From IMG/VR virus record IMGVR_UViG_3300011013_000016, positions 1 to 53,358 of that record: 53,358 nt of DNA, one strand, 5' to 3'. Source of the DNA: a virus. Made by a program: the position numbers and the translations under genes. Under the pieces are notes generated by a model. It was not told the origin of the DNA, did no database searches, and saw nothing but the letters and a program-made list of their open reading frames with translations. Shown piece after piece: positions 1 through 6,795 of this stretch (position 1 is the first letter of the stretch; each line of letters starts with the position of its first letter).

Positions 1-66
1 GAACGGGGCCAGGGTGGCGGCGAGCTTCCGGGCCTCACCGATGGTCAGATTGTCGATGTCGATCAT
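1..66 (-). CDS. Small phage protein, N-terminal part (split by window ends)
   Basis: Starts at ATG 66 behind a good ribosome site (AAGGAG) and encodes 22 residues beginning MIDIDNLTIGEARKLAA before leaving the window. The LTIGEARKLAA-type start is a common N-terminal helix in short phage proteins of unknown role. The 22 codons end exactly at base 1, and the first codon of the minus-strand fragment entering at 53358 continues the same frame. This is therefore probably the start of a 97-residue protein whose remainder is the fragment at 53131-53358. Function not recognised. Confidence 0.8.
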   Translation of the reverse strand, partial: MIDIDNLTIGEARKLAATLAPF

Positions 67-123
67 GTTCTTCTCCTTCGCTCGTTGATTCGTTGTCATG
101 TCCGTCTGTCTCCAGGGGTGGGG

Positions 124-594
124 TCAGGAGGGCTTGTGCTGGACACGGCGAGCCTCAGCGGTGATCTCCGACTCCAGGTCGTACAGCCGCATCCGTGCGT
201 CGGTCACAGGCCAGGGGCTGATCCCGTGGTCCCGCAGGACCCCCTCGAACTCTTCGAGTCGACCGCAGTAGCCGTGCAGGCGTTCCAGGATGCGCTCTTC
301 TTGGGAGGGGGTGAGCTTCGGAGGGGTCGGGATGAGTCCAGGCCCCGGCTGTCGCTTGCCTGCGGTCATGGCCCGCATCTCGGCCGCGAACAAGGACTGA
401 ACCTGCCGGATGAGTTCCGCGTGGGCGCAGATGGAGAGGCTGTGGCTGTCAGCCTCGACCAGCAGCTTCGCGGACCGGATGACCCGCGCCTTGGCCTTGG
501 TGAGTTCCTCAAGGGCGCGGTGCCGTTCACGGGCGAGCTTCTTCTTGATCTCCGCGGTCTCGTCGGAGAGGGCGGCGATCTGTTCATCGGTCAT
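124..594 (-). CDS. Hypothetical protein, charged and helical, 156 aa
   Basis: A 156-residue soluble protein without a recognised domain. The first 60 residues are rich in Glu, Lys and Arg and look like one long helix (DETAEIKKKLARERHRALEEL). The last third is again helical (SQEERILERLHGYCGRLEEF). The ATG follows AAGGA at normal spacing. It is a leftward gene of the accessory array. The 124 bases upstream (595-718) hold no gene and no convincing promoter; only a short CCCC-AAA-GGGG hairpin was seen there. Confidence 0.8.
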   Translation of the reverse strand: MTDEQIAALSDETAEIKKKLARERHRALEELTKAKARVIRSAKLLVEADSHSLSICAHAELIRQVQSLFAAEMRAMTAGKRQPGPGLIPTPPKLTPSQEERILERLHGYCGRLEEFEGVLRDHGISPWPVTDARMRLYDLESEITAEARRVQHKPS

Positions 595-718
595 GGGGCG
601 GTCCTTGGGTGGCGGTTCGGGGTCGTCCAGGGGCTTTCAGGGCACCGGGGACCACCCCTTTGGGGGCTAAGTAGTTGAGATTACAGGGCGTGTGCTTACT
701 GCCGATACAGGCAAGTAG

Positions 719-997
719 TCAGGAATCCGTGGGGGTTGACGGGTCGGGGGTGGTCGGCTGGGTGCTGGTCTCGTCCTCGTCCAGGACGCCGAGCGTCCAC
801 TGAGTGGCTCCCTTGCGCCTGACCCACGTTCGTCCCGTCTGGACGTCTACGATCGCCCGCTCATCTCCCCAGGTTCTGAACTTGGAATCCTGAGCCTCGG
901 GGAGGCTGTGGAAGGCCCCCGCGAAGTCCAACAGGACCCCACCCGGGTAGTAGTCGTCCGAGACGAAGAGCCAGTACGGTCGGTCATTCACGCTCAC
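719..997 (-). CDS. Hypothetical protein, 92 aa
   Basis: GTG start that overlaps the stop of the upstream gene by four bases (GTGA), which implies translational coupling. The body (residues 5-75) is aromatic and beta-like (RPYWLFVSDDYYPGGVLLDF) and ends in a Thr/Pro/Ser tail. No family recognised. Confidence 0.8.
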   Translation of the reverse strand: MSVNDRPYWLFVSDDYYPGGVLLDFAGAFHSLPEAQDSKFRTWGDERAIVDVQTGRTWVRRKGATQWTLGVLDEDETSTQPTTPDPSTPTDS

Positions 998-1461
998 CCC
1001 TCACCCCCAGCACCCGGGGCCGCTTCCAGGGCGGCGACGAGGGCTTCGGCTTCGGTGGGTCCACGCCATCGGGGGGCGTCGTCCGAGCGGTCGCCTTCAT
1101 CCACCACGGACCACTGTTCCTTCCCGGGGCCGGTCCAGTAGTGGGTCGCGTGCAGGCACGGCATCCCATGGCCCCCCCGCACCAGGCTCAGCAGCACGCC
1201 GAGGGTGGGTCCGTCCCTGTAGTCGGGGGCGTACTGCCCCAGGATGGGCCGGGGCTTGATCTCGATCATGTGGCCCGAGTCGTCCCCGCCGGACTCGTCG
1301 AGCATCCATCCGAAGCCTTCCTGGTCCGAATCCAGGCCAACCACACGCAGTGTGATGGACGGCTGTTCCAGGTGCCGCAGCAGGATCCCTTCCTGCAGGC
1401 GCCACCCCTCACAAGCCACAGCCCGCAGCCCGAGGTCTCGGGCCTGGTCGTCAGTCAGCAT
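994..1461 (-). CDS. Hypothetical protein, 155 aa
   Basis: ATG 1461 is chosen because a strong ribosome site (AGGAGGAGG) lies just upstream; the longer reading frame to 1653 has no such site. It starts MLTDDQARDLGLRAVACEGW and contains a stretch with HMIEIKPRPILGQYAPDYRDGP resembling small cytoplasmic phage proteins of unknown role. The C-terminus (EAEALVAALEAAPG) resembles the last helix of other short phage proteins. It overlaps the neighbours on both sides. Confidence 0.8.
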   Translation of the reverse strand: MLTDDQARDLGLRAVACEGWRLQEGILLRHLEQPSITLRVVGLDSDQEGFGWMLDESGGDDSGHMIEIKPRPILGQYAPDYRDGPTLGVLLSLVRGGHGMPCLHATHYWTGPGKEQWSVVDEGDRSDDAPRWRGPTEAEALVAALEAAPGAGGEG

Positions 1462-2125
1462 CGGGGCCTCCTCCTCTTGAAGGAATGACGAGTCGGCTAC
1501 CGTTGTGATCTGGTGGGGTCTCGGCTCGGATGGCTTCCTGGAGCAAGTAGGCGGTCCAGGGCGCTGGGATCTGTTGAAGATAGATTCGCTTGGTGTGGGG
1601 GTCCACGACACAAGGCCCGGTGTCCACGTGCACGGTGGTGAACCAGGGTGCACCCAGGTACCACCACGCCTTGTAGTGCCGGCGCAGCATCGAGATGGGG
1701 ATCCGTCTCGGGTGGGTCCTCTTGAACTTGCGCCACCAGGCCCGGAGCACGCCCAGGTTTTTCCAGGTCCGGGGCCAGCTGTGGGACGGTTCCGGCCGCT
1801 GGGGTTGGGCCCCCAGCGCGGCCAGGGTTCCGATCACCTGACGGGCCTCGTGGGCCGTAAAGTCAACCCGGTACAGGGTCGCGTAGGTCTGGAACGGTAC
1901 GGAACGGGTCTTGGTTTCGAACTTCGACAGGTCGTCATCGTTGAGGGTTGCCAGGGCCTGCTTGGGGATGACCAGACCGTCGATAGACGGAAGGTTCAGG
2001 TGTGTAGAGCCCTCGGGGGCCCGGTGCACCTGCCACTCGCTGTGCTCCAGCCACTTGCTCGCGGCGCCCCAGTCGAGCTTGTGCACGTCCACCCACTTCT
2101 GGACGGCGGGGGTCAGGACGGTCAC
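1451..2125 (-). CDS. Hypothetical protein, 224 aa, Trp/Arg-rich
   Basis: GTG 2125 follows GGAGG at good spacing and overlaps the stop of the HTH gene upstream (GTGA). The middle is basic and aromatic (LRAWWRKFKRTHPRRIPISMLRRHYKAWWYLG, split here only for description) and could bind nucleic acid, but no known domain was seen. The last residues overlap the start of the next gene by 11 bases in another frame. Confidence 0.8.
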   Translation of the reverse strand: MTVLTPAVQKWVDVHKLDWGAASKWLEHSEWQVHRAPEGSTHLNLPSIDGLVIPKQALATLNDDDLSKFETKTRSVPFQTYATLYRVDFTAHEARQVIGTLAALGAQPQRPEPSHSWPRTWKNLGVLRAWWRKFKRTHPRRIPISMLRRHYKAWWYLGAPWFTTVHVDTGPCVVDPHTKRIYLQQIPAPWTAYLLQEAIRAETPPDHNGSRLVIPSRGGGPDAD

Positions 2126-2547
2126 AGCACTTCCTCCACGGGCTCGTCCATGAGTCGCTGGAACTGCTCCAGGGAGATGGTCTGGACGGAGAGGTCCATG
2201 CCGCAGTCCGCGCACATCACCAGGTTGATGTCCTTTCCGTCCTTGTCCAGGACCTGGCGCCAGGCTTCCCAGCGGGAGCAGGGGTCGCAGCGACCGACCT
2301 GGTACTCGCCCAGTGGTCCCTCACCCCGGGGCAGGCCCAGGGTGTGCAACACGCTCAGCACGCTCTTGGAGCGGACGGGTCGGTTCGGGTACATGCCCTC
2401 GATGCGCTGGATGGTCGAGATCGAGACCCCGGACTGGACGGCCAGCTCGCCCATGGACATGGCCTGGGCGTTGCGGGCGCCACGGACCATCGCGGCCAGG
2501 GTCTCTCGGTTGCCCTCGAACAGGGCGCCTCCTCGGGTTCCGCTCAC
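2122..2547 (-). CDS. HTH (XRE-like) regulator with C-terminal Cys4 zinc ribbon
   Basis: 141 residues from GTG 2547, preceded by GGAAGGAGAA and overlapping the previous stop by four bases. Residues about 15-70 form a Cro/CI-type helix-turn-helix (SMGELAVQSGVSISTIQRIE, recognition helix near 42-50). Residues 87-115 carry two CxxC pairs (C87/C90 and C112/C115), the pattern of a zinc ribbon. A DNA-binding regulator is well supported by the HTH; the role of the zinc part is inferred. It sits inside the leftward accessory operon, so it may control that operon or host genes. Confidence 0.85.
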   Translation of the reverse strand: MSGTRGGALFEGNRETLAAMVRGARNAQAMSMGELAVQSGVSISTIQRIEGMYPNRPVRSKSVLSVLHTLGLPRGEGPLGEYQVGRCDPCSRWEAWRQVLDKDGKDINLVMCADCGMDLSVQTISLEQFQRLMDEPVEEVL

Positions 2548-2849
2548 GACTTCTCCTTCCAGTGCTCGCAGGCGGCCCACTTCAGGCGGACATCGGTGCC
2601 CAGACCCCCTGTGCGCACCACCTTGCGGCAGTTGTGGTAGACCCGGCTGAGGACCACCCGGTATCGGTGCGCACAGCTCCTGCAAGTGCCCCCCTCCGGG
2701 CGCAGCTTGAACCCTAGCGGGTGCAGACCCTTCCGAACGGCCTTCTGGTGCGCCTTGCTGTACTTGGACGGAGTGAACCACTTGGGCCACACCGGGTCGG
2801 TCGTGGGCCCGCACCAGCAGCACCCGTCCTTGCACAACAGGCAGGCCAT
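2544..2849 (-). CDS. Cys-rich zinc-type small protein, 101 aa
   Basis: Opens with a dense cysteine cluster (CLLCKDGCCWC, residues 3-13) and has a second pair CRSC near residues 56-59, then a basic, Trp-containing C-terminus. The Cys spacing suggests zinc binding, possibly for contact with RNA or DNA. Its stop overlaps the start of the HTH/zinc-ribbon regulator, so the two are probably co-translated. No named family recognised. Confidence 0.8.
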   Translation of the reverse strand: MACLLCKDGCCWCGPTTDPVWPKWFTPSKYSKAHQKAVRKGLHPLGFKLRPEGGTCRSCAHRYRVVLSRVYHNCRKVVRTGGLGTDVRLKWAACEHWKEKS

Positions 2850-2856
2850 GTCAGGC

Positions 2857-3075
2857 TCAGCCCTTGTTCGTGGCGAAGGACACCAGGTCCTTGGTGGCAG
2901 ACTCGTTGGCGAACTTGAGCACCTGCATCTGGGTGCGGACCGTGCGCAGGATCTCCCTGCCCTGAGCCGCCACAGCGTCAGCCGTGCCCGGGGTCATGGC
3001 GCCGGACTTCACCTTGTGCAGGGTGTCCCACAGCTCGTTGCGCAGGTTCTCAGCGTTGAGAGCGTTCTTGGCCAT
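2857..3075 (-). CDS. Conserved-type helical phage protein, 72 aa
   Basis: ATG 3075 is preferred to the in-frame ATG 15 codons earlier because GGAGAAGAGAAG sits directly upstream. It is a single helical domain with ELWDTLHKVKSGAMTPGTADAV followed by AAQGREILRTVRTQMQVLKF. This pattern resembles short phage proteins often found in early or regulatory regions, including Mu-like phages. Function unknown. Confidence 0.75.
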   Translation of the reverse strand: MAKNALNAENLRNELWDTLHKVKSGAMTPGTADAVAAQGREILRTVRTQMQVLKFANESATKDLVSFATNKG

Positions 3076-3625
3076 CTTCTCTTCTCCTGGTTTGACACTT
3101 GTTGTAGGTGTCGTTTTCACGGCGACGGTCGTGTCCCGTCGTGGACTCGTTGAGGGTGTCGGTGAGGGCCATCAGCATCAGGTGCGCCTCAGCCCACTCC
3201 TCGCCGTACCTGTTCTTGGCCCGCCAGACCCTGTCGTAGGCGGCCTTGTACTCTTTCCAGCCTGGGCGCTCCTGGTACTCCTTGATGTAGGCTTTGTGCT
3301 TGGTCCGGACTTCAGGGTCCTGCCTGCGCTTCCGCTGGCGGGCGAGGTGGGTCTTGTGATTGCGGTAGTAGGACGCCCGCTTCTTGGCGTTGATTTCATC
3401 GCGCTTCTCGGCCCGGCGCTTCCGGTCGTACTCAGCCTTGCGCCGCTTCTGCTCCGCGATGGATGGCCAGTCAGTCCTGCGACGAGCCAGACCCGAGCAC
3501 TTCCGGGAACACCGGACCTCGTACCCCAGCTTGGCCGCACGGTTGATGGCGCTCCTGTGGCCCAGGAAGTCACACCCGCAGACGGGGCAGACGCAGGGCA
3601 CGTTGGCTCGGGCGGTGGCCGGCAT
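3050..3625 (-). CDS. Zinc-finger, Lys/Arg-rich phage protein, 191 aa
   Basis: Begins at ATG 3625, which shares one base with the upstream stop (TGATG). Residues 10-45 hold a Cys4 finger (CVCPVCGC ... CSRKC). Residues 55-135 are a long, very basic helix with many Arg/Lys (RRKAEYDRKRRAEKRDEINA), then a compact C-terminal part (WKEYKAAYDRVWRAKNRY). Such zinc-plus-basic-helix proteins are often annotated as HNH-like in phages. No HNH catalytic His-Asn-His set is visible, so nuclease activity is not claimed. Probably a nucleic-acid-binding protein. Confidence 0.8.
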   Translation of the reverse strand: MPATARANVPCVCPVCGCDFLGHRSAINRAAKLGYEVRCSRKCSGLARRRTDWPSIAEQKRRKAEYDRKRRAEKRDEINAKKRASYYRNHKTHLARQRKRRQDPEVRTKHKAYIKEYQERPGWKEYKAAYDRVWRAKNRYGEEWAEAHLMLMALTDTLNESTTGHDRRRENDTYNKCQTRRREDGQERSQR

Positions 3626-4098
3626 CAGGACAGGGCGTCCACGAGCCTGCACACCACTTGATCGATGCCCACCTTGCGCACGATGCCGAGGGCCCCGCTG
3701 CTGCGCCAGACCACGTAGGTTCCGGCTGGTTGGTCAAGGGCAGGCTTGCTGAGCTGGTGGACGATGGAGTATGCGGGCAGCCCGGTCAGCTTGCACCAGG
3801 GGGCCTTGCCGTCGAGCGGGTAGTAGCTCGCGATCGGCAGCGTCTTCAGGTCCGCGTACTCGAACGGCACGGCGAGCCGGCCGCACCACTCGACGACCGC
3901 CATCCAGCCCTTGGGGCTCTGGACACCACGCACCGTCTTGAGGTCTACGCGCCACCCGTGCAGCGCTTCCAGCTCCCGCTGCATCTGATCGAGGCCCGAA
4001 CCTGTCTCGTCATCGTCGGGTGGGAGCCGCATGATCAGCGGGACACCACTGAACAGCACCTCGGCACCGGTGTCGGGAAGGGTGATCCAGCCGTTCAT
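3625..4098 (-). CDS. Hypothetical protein, 157 aa
   Basis: ATG 4098 is chosen over the in-frame ATG at 4125: GAGAGGACC lies just upstream of it, and the 4125 ATG falls inside the -10 box of the candidate promoter at 4124-4151. The protein looks folded, with motifs GWMAVVEWCGRLAVPFEYAD and PAGTYVVWRSSGALGIV suggesting a beta-rich domain. No family recognised. It is the first gene behind an internal promoter of the leftward array. Confidence 0.75.
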   Translation of the reverse strand: MNGWITLPDTGAEVLFSGVPLIMRLPPDDDETGSGLDQMQRELEALHGWRVDLKTVRGVQSPKGWMAVVEWCGRLAVPFEYADLKTLPIASYYPLDGKAPWCKLTGLPAYSIVHQLSKPALDQPAGTYVVWRSSGALGIVRKVGIDQVVCRLVDALS

Positions 4099-4123
4099 GA
4101 GGTCCTCTCGGGTCAGCAACCCC

Positions 4124-4151
4124 ATGGTATCACCGATAGGTCATCGGTCAA
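4124..4151 (-). promoter_or_regulatory. Candidate promoter with embedded operator
   Basis: On the minus strand: -35 TTGACC (4151-4146), 16-bp spacer, extended -10 TGA-TACCAT (4129-4124). The spacer and -35 contain a perfect inverted repeat ACCGAT-AGGTC-ATCGGT (4132-4148). A repressor bound there would cover the promoter core. Predicted transcription starts a few bases before the ATG at 4098. Confidence 0.5.
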
Positions 4152-4159
4152 CCACTTTC

Positions 4160-4540
4160 TCAGGGGAGCTGCTGGACCTCGCCCCCATCCTGCTCGTGGA
4201 TCGTGAACGGAACACCGCTCGCGGTGCACAACTGGATGGTGCTCAGCGTGCCCGGGCTGTCCCCGTCCCAGAACGAGACCATCTCGTCCGCCAGACGCAC
4301 GAGCCACCGGTTGCGCATGAAGCCGGCCTTCTTCCCGTAGCGCTGCCACAGGGGCACGATCTCGGCCACGTGGATGCCGAGCTGGTGTGCCTCGACGAAG
4401 GCGAGCCGGTCCGCCCCTCTGGCCCCGCCCGTCAGGACCAGCAGGTCGTCCTGTCCGTACTGCTCCAAGAACCGCTGCAGTACGGTGCGGATGGCGAGGT
4501 GGTCAGACCAGCCCCGGGAACCACAGACGAGGAGCGTCAT
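4160..4540 (-). CDS. YspA-like SLOG-family protein (DUF2493 type)
   Basis: 126 residues with the hallmark SLOG/DUF2493 motifs: CGSRGW at residues 6-11, LTGGARGADRLA at 36-47, and AGFMRNRWLV at 72-81. The family has a Rossmann-like fold related to DprA and cpYpsA that binds nucleotide derivatives or other small ligands, and it is frequent in phages; its phage role is unknown. The ATG overlaps the stop of the upstream miniprotein gene (ATGA), so the start is well set. Confidence 0.85.
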   Translation of the reverse strand: MTLLVCGSRGWSDHLAIRTVLQRFLEQYGQDDLLVLTGGARGADRLAFVEAHQLGIHVAEIVPLWQRYGKKAGFMRNRWLVRLADEMVSFWDGDSPGTLSTIQLCTASGVPFTIHEQDGGEVQQLP

Positions 4541-4671
4541 GGCCCCACGTACTCCTGGCGCCCGCATCTGGAGCAGCGCACCGTGTAGATGGCTTCGGAC
4601 TTGTCCCATCGGTGCAGCCCCAGCCAGCAGGCCAGGCGGCTCAAGCGCCACAGAAAGAGGATGCGGATCAT
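4537..4671 (-). CDS. CxxC miniprotein, 44 aa
   Basis: Overlaps both neighbours by ATGA, which supports translation despite the small size. It begins MIRILFLWRLSRLACWLGLH and ends with a CSRCGRQEY half zinc-finger. This hydrophobic-start plus CxxC layout resembles the short phage proteins grouped as DUF1660-like, but one CxxC is left without an obvious partner other than Cys15. Function unknown. Confidence 0.65.
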   Translation of the reverse strand: MIRILFLWRLSRLACWLGLHRWDKSEAIYTVRCSRCGRQEYVGP

Positions 4672-5003
4672 GGACAGTGGCCCCCGGCGAAGCAGGCCGC
4701 AAGGAGGCCGGACATGGCGGTGGCGAACGCTGGGTACTGCTCCTCAGTGCAGTCGATGACGTGCAGGACCTGATCTTCGGCGGAGTGGCTCAGCTCCACA
4801 TAGAGGGCCACGTCGTTCGGGATCCACTCGACGAACCAGGACCAGGCTGCGGACACGCCGCCAAGCTCTTCGTGGCTCTCCTCACCGGCCAACCCCACTG
4901 TGAAGCGGACGGGCCAAGACGTATAGAGACCCTCGGCCTCAGTCATGCACTCCGCTGGGGTACCGGCGAGCGCGGTGGACATCAGAAGAAGAGCGGTGCT
5001 CAT
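4668..5003 (-). CDS. Secreted/periplasmic protein with signal peptide, 111 aa
   Basis: Residues 1-14 (MSTALLLMSTALAG) form a short Sec signal with a likely ALA-G cleavage site. The mature part has four cysteines (C19, C85, C103, C110), compatible with disulfides, and an aromatic core. No enzyme motif recognised. An exported small protein in an accessory array could act on the envelope, for example in superinfection exclusion, but that is only inference. Confidence 0.75.
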   Translation of the reverse strand: MSTALLLMSTALAGTPAECMTEAEGLYTSWPVRFTVGLAGEESHEELGGVSAAWSWFVEWIPNDVALYVELSHSAEDQVLHVIDCTEEQYPAFATAMSGLLAACFAGGHCP

Positions 5004-5030
5004 GGTCTGCCTCGTGTTGGGGGGATCAGG

Positions 5031-5237
5031 TCATCTGGCTCTTCGCTTGCAGCTCAGCCAGATCTCAGCCGGGCTGGCCGAAACGGACATCTCGACCTTG
5101 TTGCGGTCGATGGCTATCGGGGTTCCGTCAGGGGTCTTGCCGTACTCCCATCTGGGCGGGCCGAGACGCAAGACCCGCACCTCGCGCCCCGGCCCGCCGA
5201 CCGATCCCACCACCACGCCTTTTCCGAGGTCTGCCAT
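5031..5237 (-). CDS. Hypothetical protein, 68 aa
   Basis: Start shares a base with the previous stop (TGATG) and is preceded by AAGGAG. Gly/Val-rich beginning, then RLGPPRWEYGKTPDGTPIAI, probably a small beta protein, ending in a basic CKRRAR tail. No family recognised. Confidence 0.7.
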   Translation of the reverse strand: MADLGKGVVVGSVGGPGREVRVLRLGPPRWEYGKTPDGTPIAIDRNKVEMSVSASPAEIWLSCKRRAR

Positions 5238-5713
5238 CAGCTGTGCTCCTTGCCCGCAGCTCTGGTCATCTCCTCTTGGAGAGTGCCGCTGGACATGGCC
5301 TTCTCGCCCCGCTCAGCTCGCCTATCCGCCTCGCGTGCCCAGGCCAGGACCCAGGCGATGTTCCGGCCAAAAGACCGCACCTCGTCTCGGTTCACCAAGA
5401 GCTGGGCGCCAGTACGCTTGTCCTTATAGAGGGTGGCCCCAGCGCCCCGCGTGTCGGCCACGTCGGTGACCTCCTCCAAGGAGAGGACGTGGGCCGCCAG
5501 ATAGGACTCGACCGTCTTCAGGACCGGGAACACCAGCTTGTTGAAGCCTGCAGTCACTTCGGCGTGGGCTTGGTCAACCGCAGCCCATCGGCCCCGGAAG
5601 AACAAGTCCCGGAACCCTGCAGGCCGGTTCGTCTTGAACCAGACCTGGGCGGCCTGAGCCAGGGCTCGGAAGTCCGAGACCTCGATCGCTGTGGGAAGGC
5701 GCTCTTCAGACAA
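5237..5713 (-). CDS. Hypothetical protein, 158 aa
   Basis: Soluble, mostly helical protein. It contains PAGFRDLFFRGRWAAVDQAH and a basic stretch RDEVRSFGRNIAWVLAWARE. No recognised domain. The start overlaps the end of the 72-aa gene by eight bases. Confidence 0.75.
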   Translation of the reverse strand: MSEERLPTAIEVSDFRALAQAAQVWFKTNRPAGFRDLFFRGRWAAVDQAHAEVTAGFNKLVFPVLKTVESYLAAHVLSLEEVTDVADTRGAGATLYKDKRTGAQLLVNRDEVRSFGRNIAWVLAWAREADRRAERGEKAMSSGTLQEEMTRAAGKEHS

Positions 5714-5924
5714 CGGGCGCCACCATCATCTCGTGCGTGGTCTTCACGACCTCGGACTGCAACATCCGGACCAGCTCCGGGGCACAGTCGGCCCTCTCCT
5801 TCCTGGACATCGAGACCAGCACATTGCGCCACTTCAGCATCACAAGGTGAGCGGCCAGGCCACCAATACAGAGAGCACATCCCTGCTCGGTCTTTTGGCT
5901 CTCGGGGTGGTCACAGGGGGACAT
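5706..5924 (-). CDS. Hypothetical protein, 72 aa
   Basis: Short protein with an early CALC pair and His3/Cys4 (MSPCDHPESQKTEQGCALC), which could bind a metal. It is followed by a helical region (LVRMLQSEVVKTTHEMM). It is the first gene after the palindrome-bearing promoter at 5956-5984 and has GAGGAG upstream of the ATG. Confidence 0.75.
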   Translation of the reverse strand: MSPCDHPESQKTEQGCALCIGGLAAHLVMLKWRNVLVSMSRKERADCAPELVRMLQSEVVKTTHEMMVAPVV

Positions 5925-5955
5925 CTCTCAGCTCCTCGGGCGGGTCGTCTCAACA

Positions 5956-5984
5956 GTTGTAGCTCTGGAGCTACCAGAGGTCAA
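5956..5984 (-). promoter_or_regulatory. Candidate promoter overlapping a 16-bp palindrome
   Basis: Minus strand: -35 TTGACC (5984-5979), 17-bp spacer, -10 TACAAC (5961-5956). The spacer and -10 carry GTAGCTC-TG-GAGCTAC (5959-5974), a perfect 7-bp inverted repeat, and an overlapping inverted repeat CTCTGG-AGCTA-CCAGAG (5963-5979). Likely operator for a dimeric repressor. The half-site GTAGC recurs twice as a direct repeat upstream of the adjacent RHH gene. Confidence 0.55.
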
Positions 5985-6304
5985 GCCACCCCCTGCTCTG
6001 GGAGGTACCCGCGCAGCTCGACATCGACGCCCGCATAGACCGTCTCGTTCCTCGGATCGAACAGGTTGAGCCTGCCGTCCGCCAGCCGCCCCACCACCAC
6101 CACGGCCCGGCCGTTCCCATCGGAGAGGACTCCGGACTCGATGATGACTTTGGGGACGGGGCGTCCGGCCGCCCGCTCTAGCCCCTCGTTTACCAACCGG
6201 CGGCAGAAAGAGGCGCGGGACACCGGGCCGCTGGCGCTGTCGATGCGATCCAGGAGGTCTTCGTGGACCCTCAAAGCGATCAGGGTGGTCTTGCGCTCAG
6301 ACAT
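5981..6304 (-). CDS. Ribbon-helix-helix-like regulator, 107 aa
   Basis: N-terminal 50 residues fit a ribbon-helix-helix DNA-binding fold: strand TTLIALRVHEDLLDRI, then helices around SRASFCRRLVNEGLERAA. The C-terminal 55 residues look like a small beta domain (AVVVVGRLADGRLNLFDP), perhaps for ligand binding or oligomerisation. It is the first gene of the leftward array opposite the late operon and may bind the nearby GTAGC half-sites, which is inference. Confidence 0.75.
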   Translation of the reverse strand: MSERKTTLIALRVHEDLLDRIDSASGPVSRASFCRRLVNEGLERAAGRPVPKVIIESGVLSDGNGRAVVVVGRLADGRLNLFDPRNETVYAGVDVELRGYLPEQGVA

Positions 6305-6392
6305 GGGAGAAGCCTTCCTTGTGTAGCCTCAAAGTAGCACGCATTCGGGTTGACGCCACCTGCGGAGGCGACACCGACACCCAGGAGGCCAC
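6305..6392. promoter_or_regulatory. Divergent intergenic region with candidate promoter(s)
   Basis: Separates the leftward RHH gene from the rightward late region. Minus strand: extended -10 TGC-TACTTT (6339-6331), without a good -35. Two direct GTAGC half-sites lie at 6323-6327 and 6334-6338. Plus strand: TTGACG (6350-6355) could be a -35, but no clear -10 follows at the right spacing. CAGGAGG provides the ribosome site for the gene at 6393. Confidence 0.35.
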
Positions 6393-6785
6393 ATGGGTCG
6401 GAACGTTCGCTACGGGGCCACGGTCATCAACGCTGCTGTGGATGCAGCTGCAGACCAGCCTGCTCCCACCAATCCTGCTCCAGATCCGGTCGTCCAGGGC
6501 ACGGCGTACCCGCGGCGTCACGACGTCATGGAGTGCTTGTTGCTCATCACGGGCAACGGCAGCCTGACTGCTGGGGACACGATCACGGTTCGTCCGTGGT
6601 GGTACGACCCGACGTCTGGGGCTACCGGCCGCTGGCTGCGGGGCGCCACCACGACGGTCACCGATGATGGTGCAGTCCTCGCTTACTGCATCGGTGAGCG
6701 CATTTACTGGGAGGTCACCGCTGTAGTCCGCGCTGTGGCTGGAGAGTGGCTCCTGTCCCAGCAGTTCATCAACAAGAGCGCGTAG
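6393..6785 (+). CDS. Putative virion-associated beta protein, 130 aa
   Basis: Thr/Ala/Val-rich sequence with repeated beta-strand patterns (GDTITVRPWWYDPTSGATG). It starts after CAGGAGG. Its position directly before a fibre-like gene suggests a small tail or head accessory protein. No recognised domain, so the role is inferred from context only. Confidence 0.65.
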   Translation: MGRNVRYGATVINAAVDAAADQPAPTNPAPDPVVQGTAYPRRHDVMECLLLITGNGSLTAGDTITVRPWWYDPTSGATGRWLRGATTTVTDDGAVLAYCIGERIYWEVTAVVRAVAGEWLLSQQFINKSA

Positions 6786-6795
6786 GGGGGTCGGG

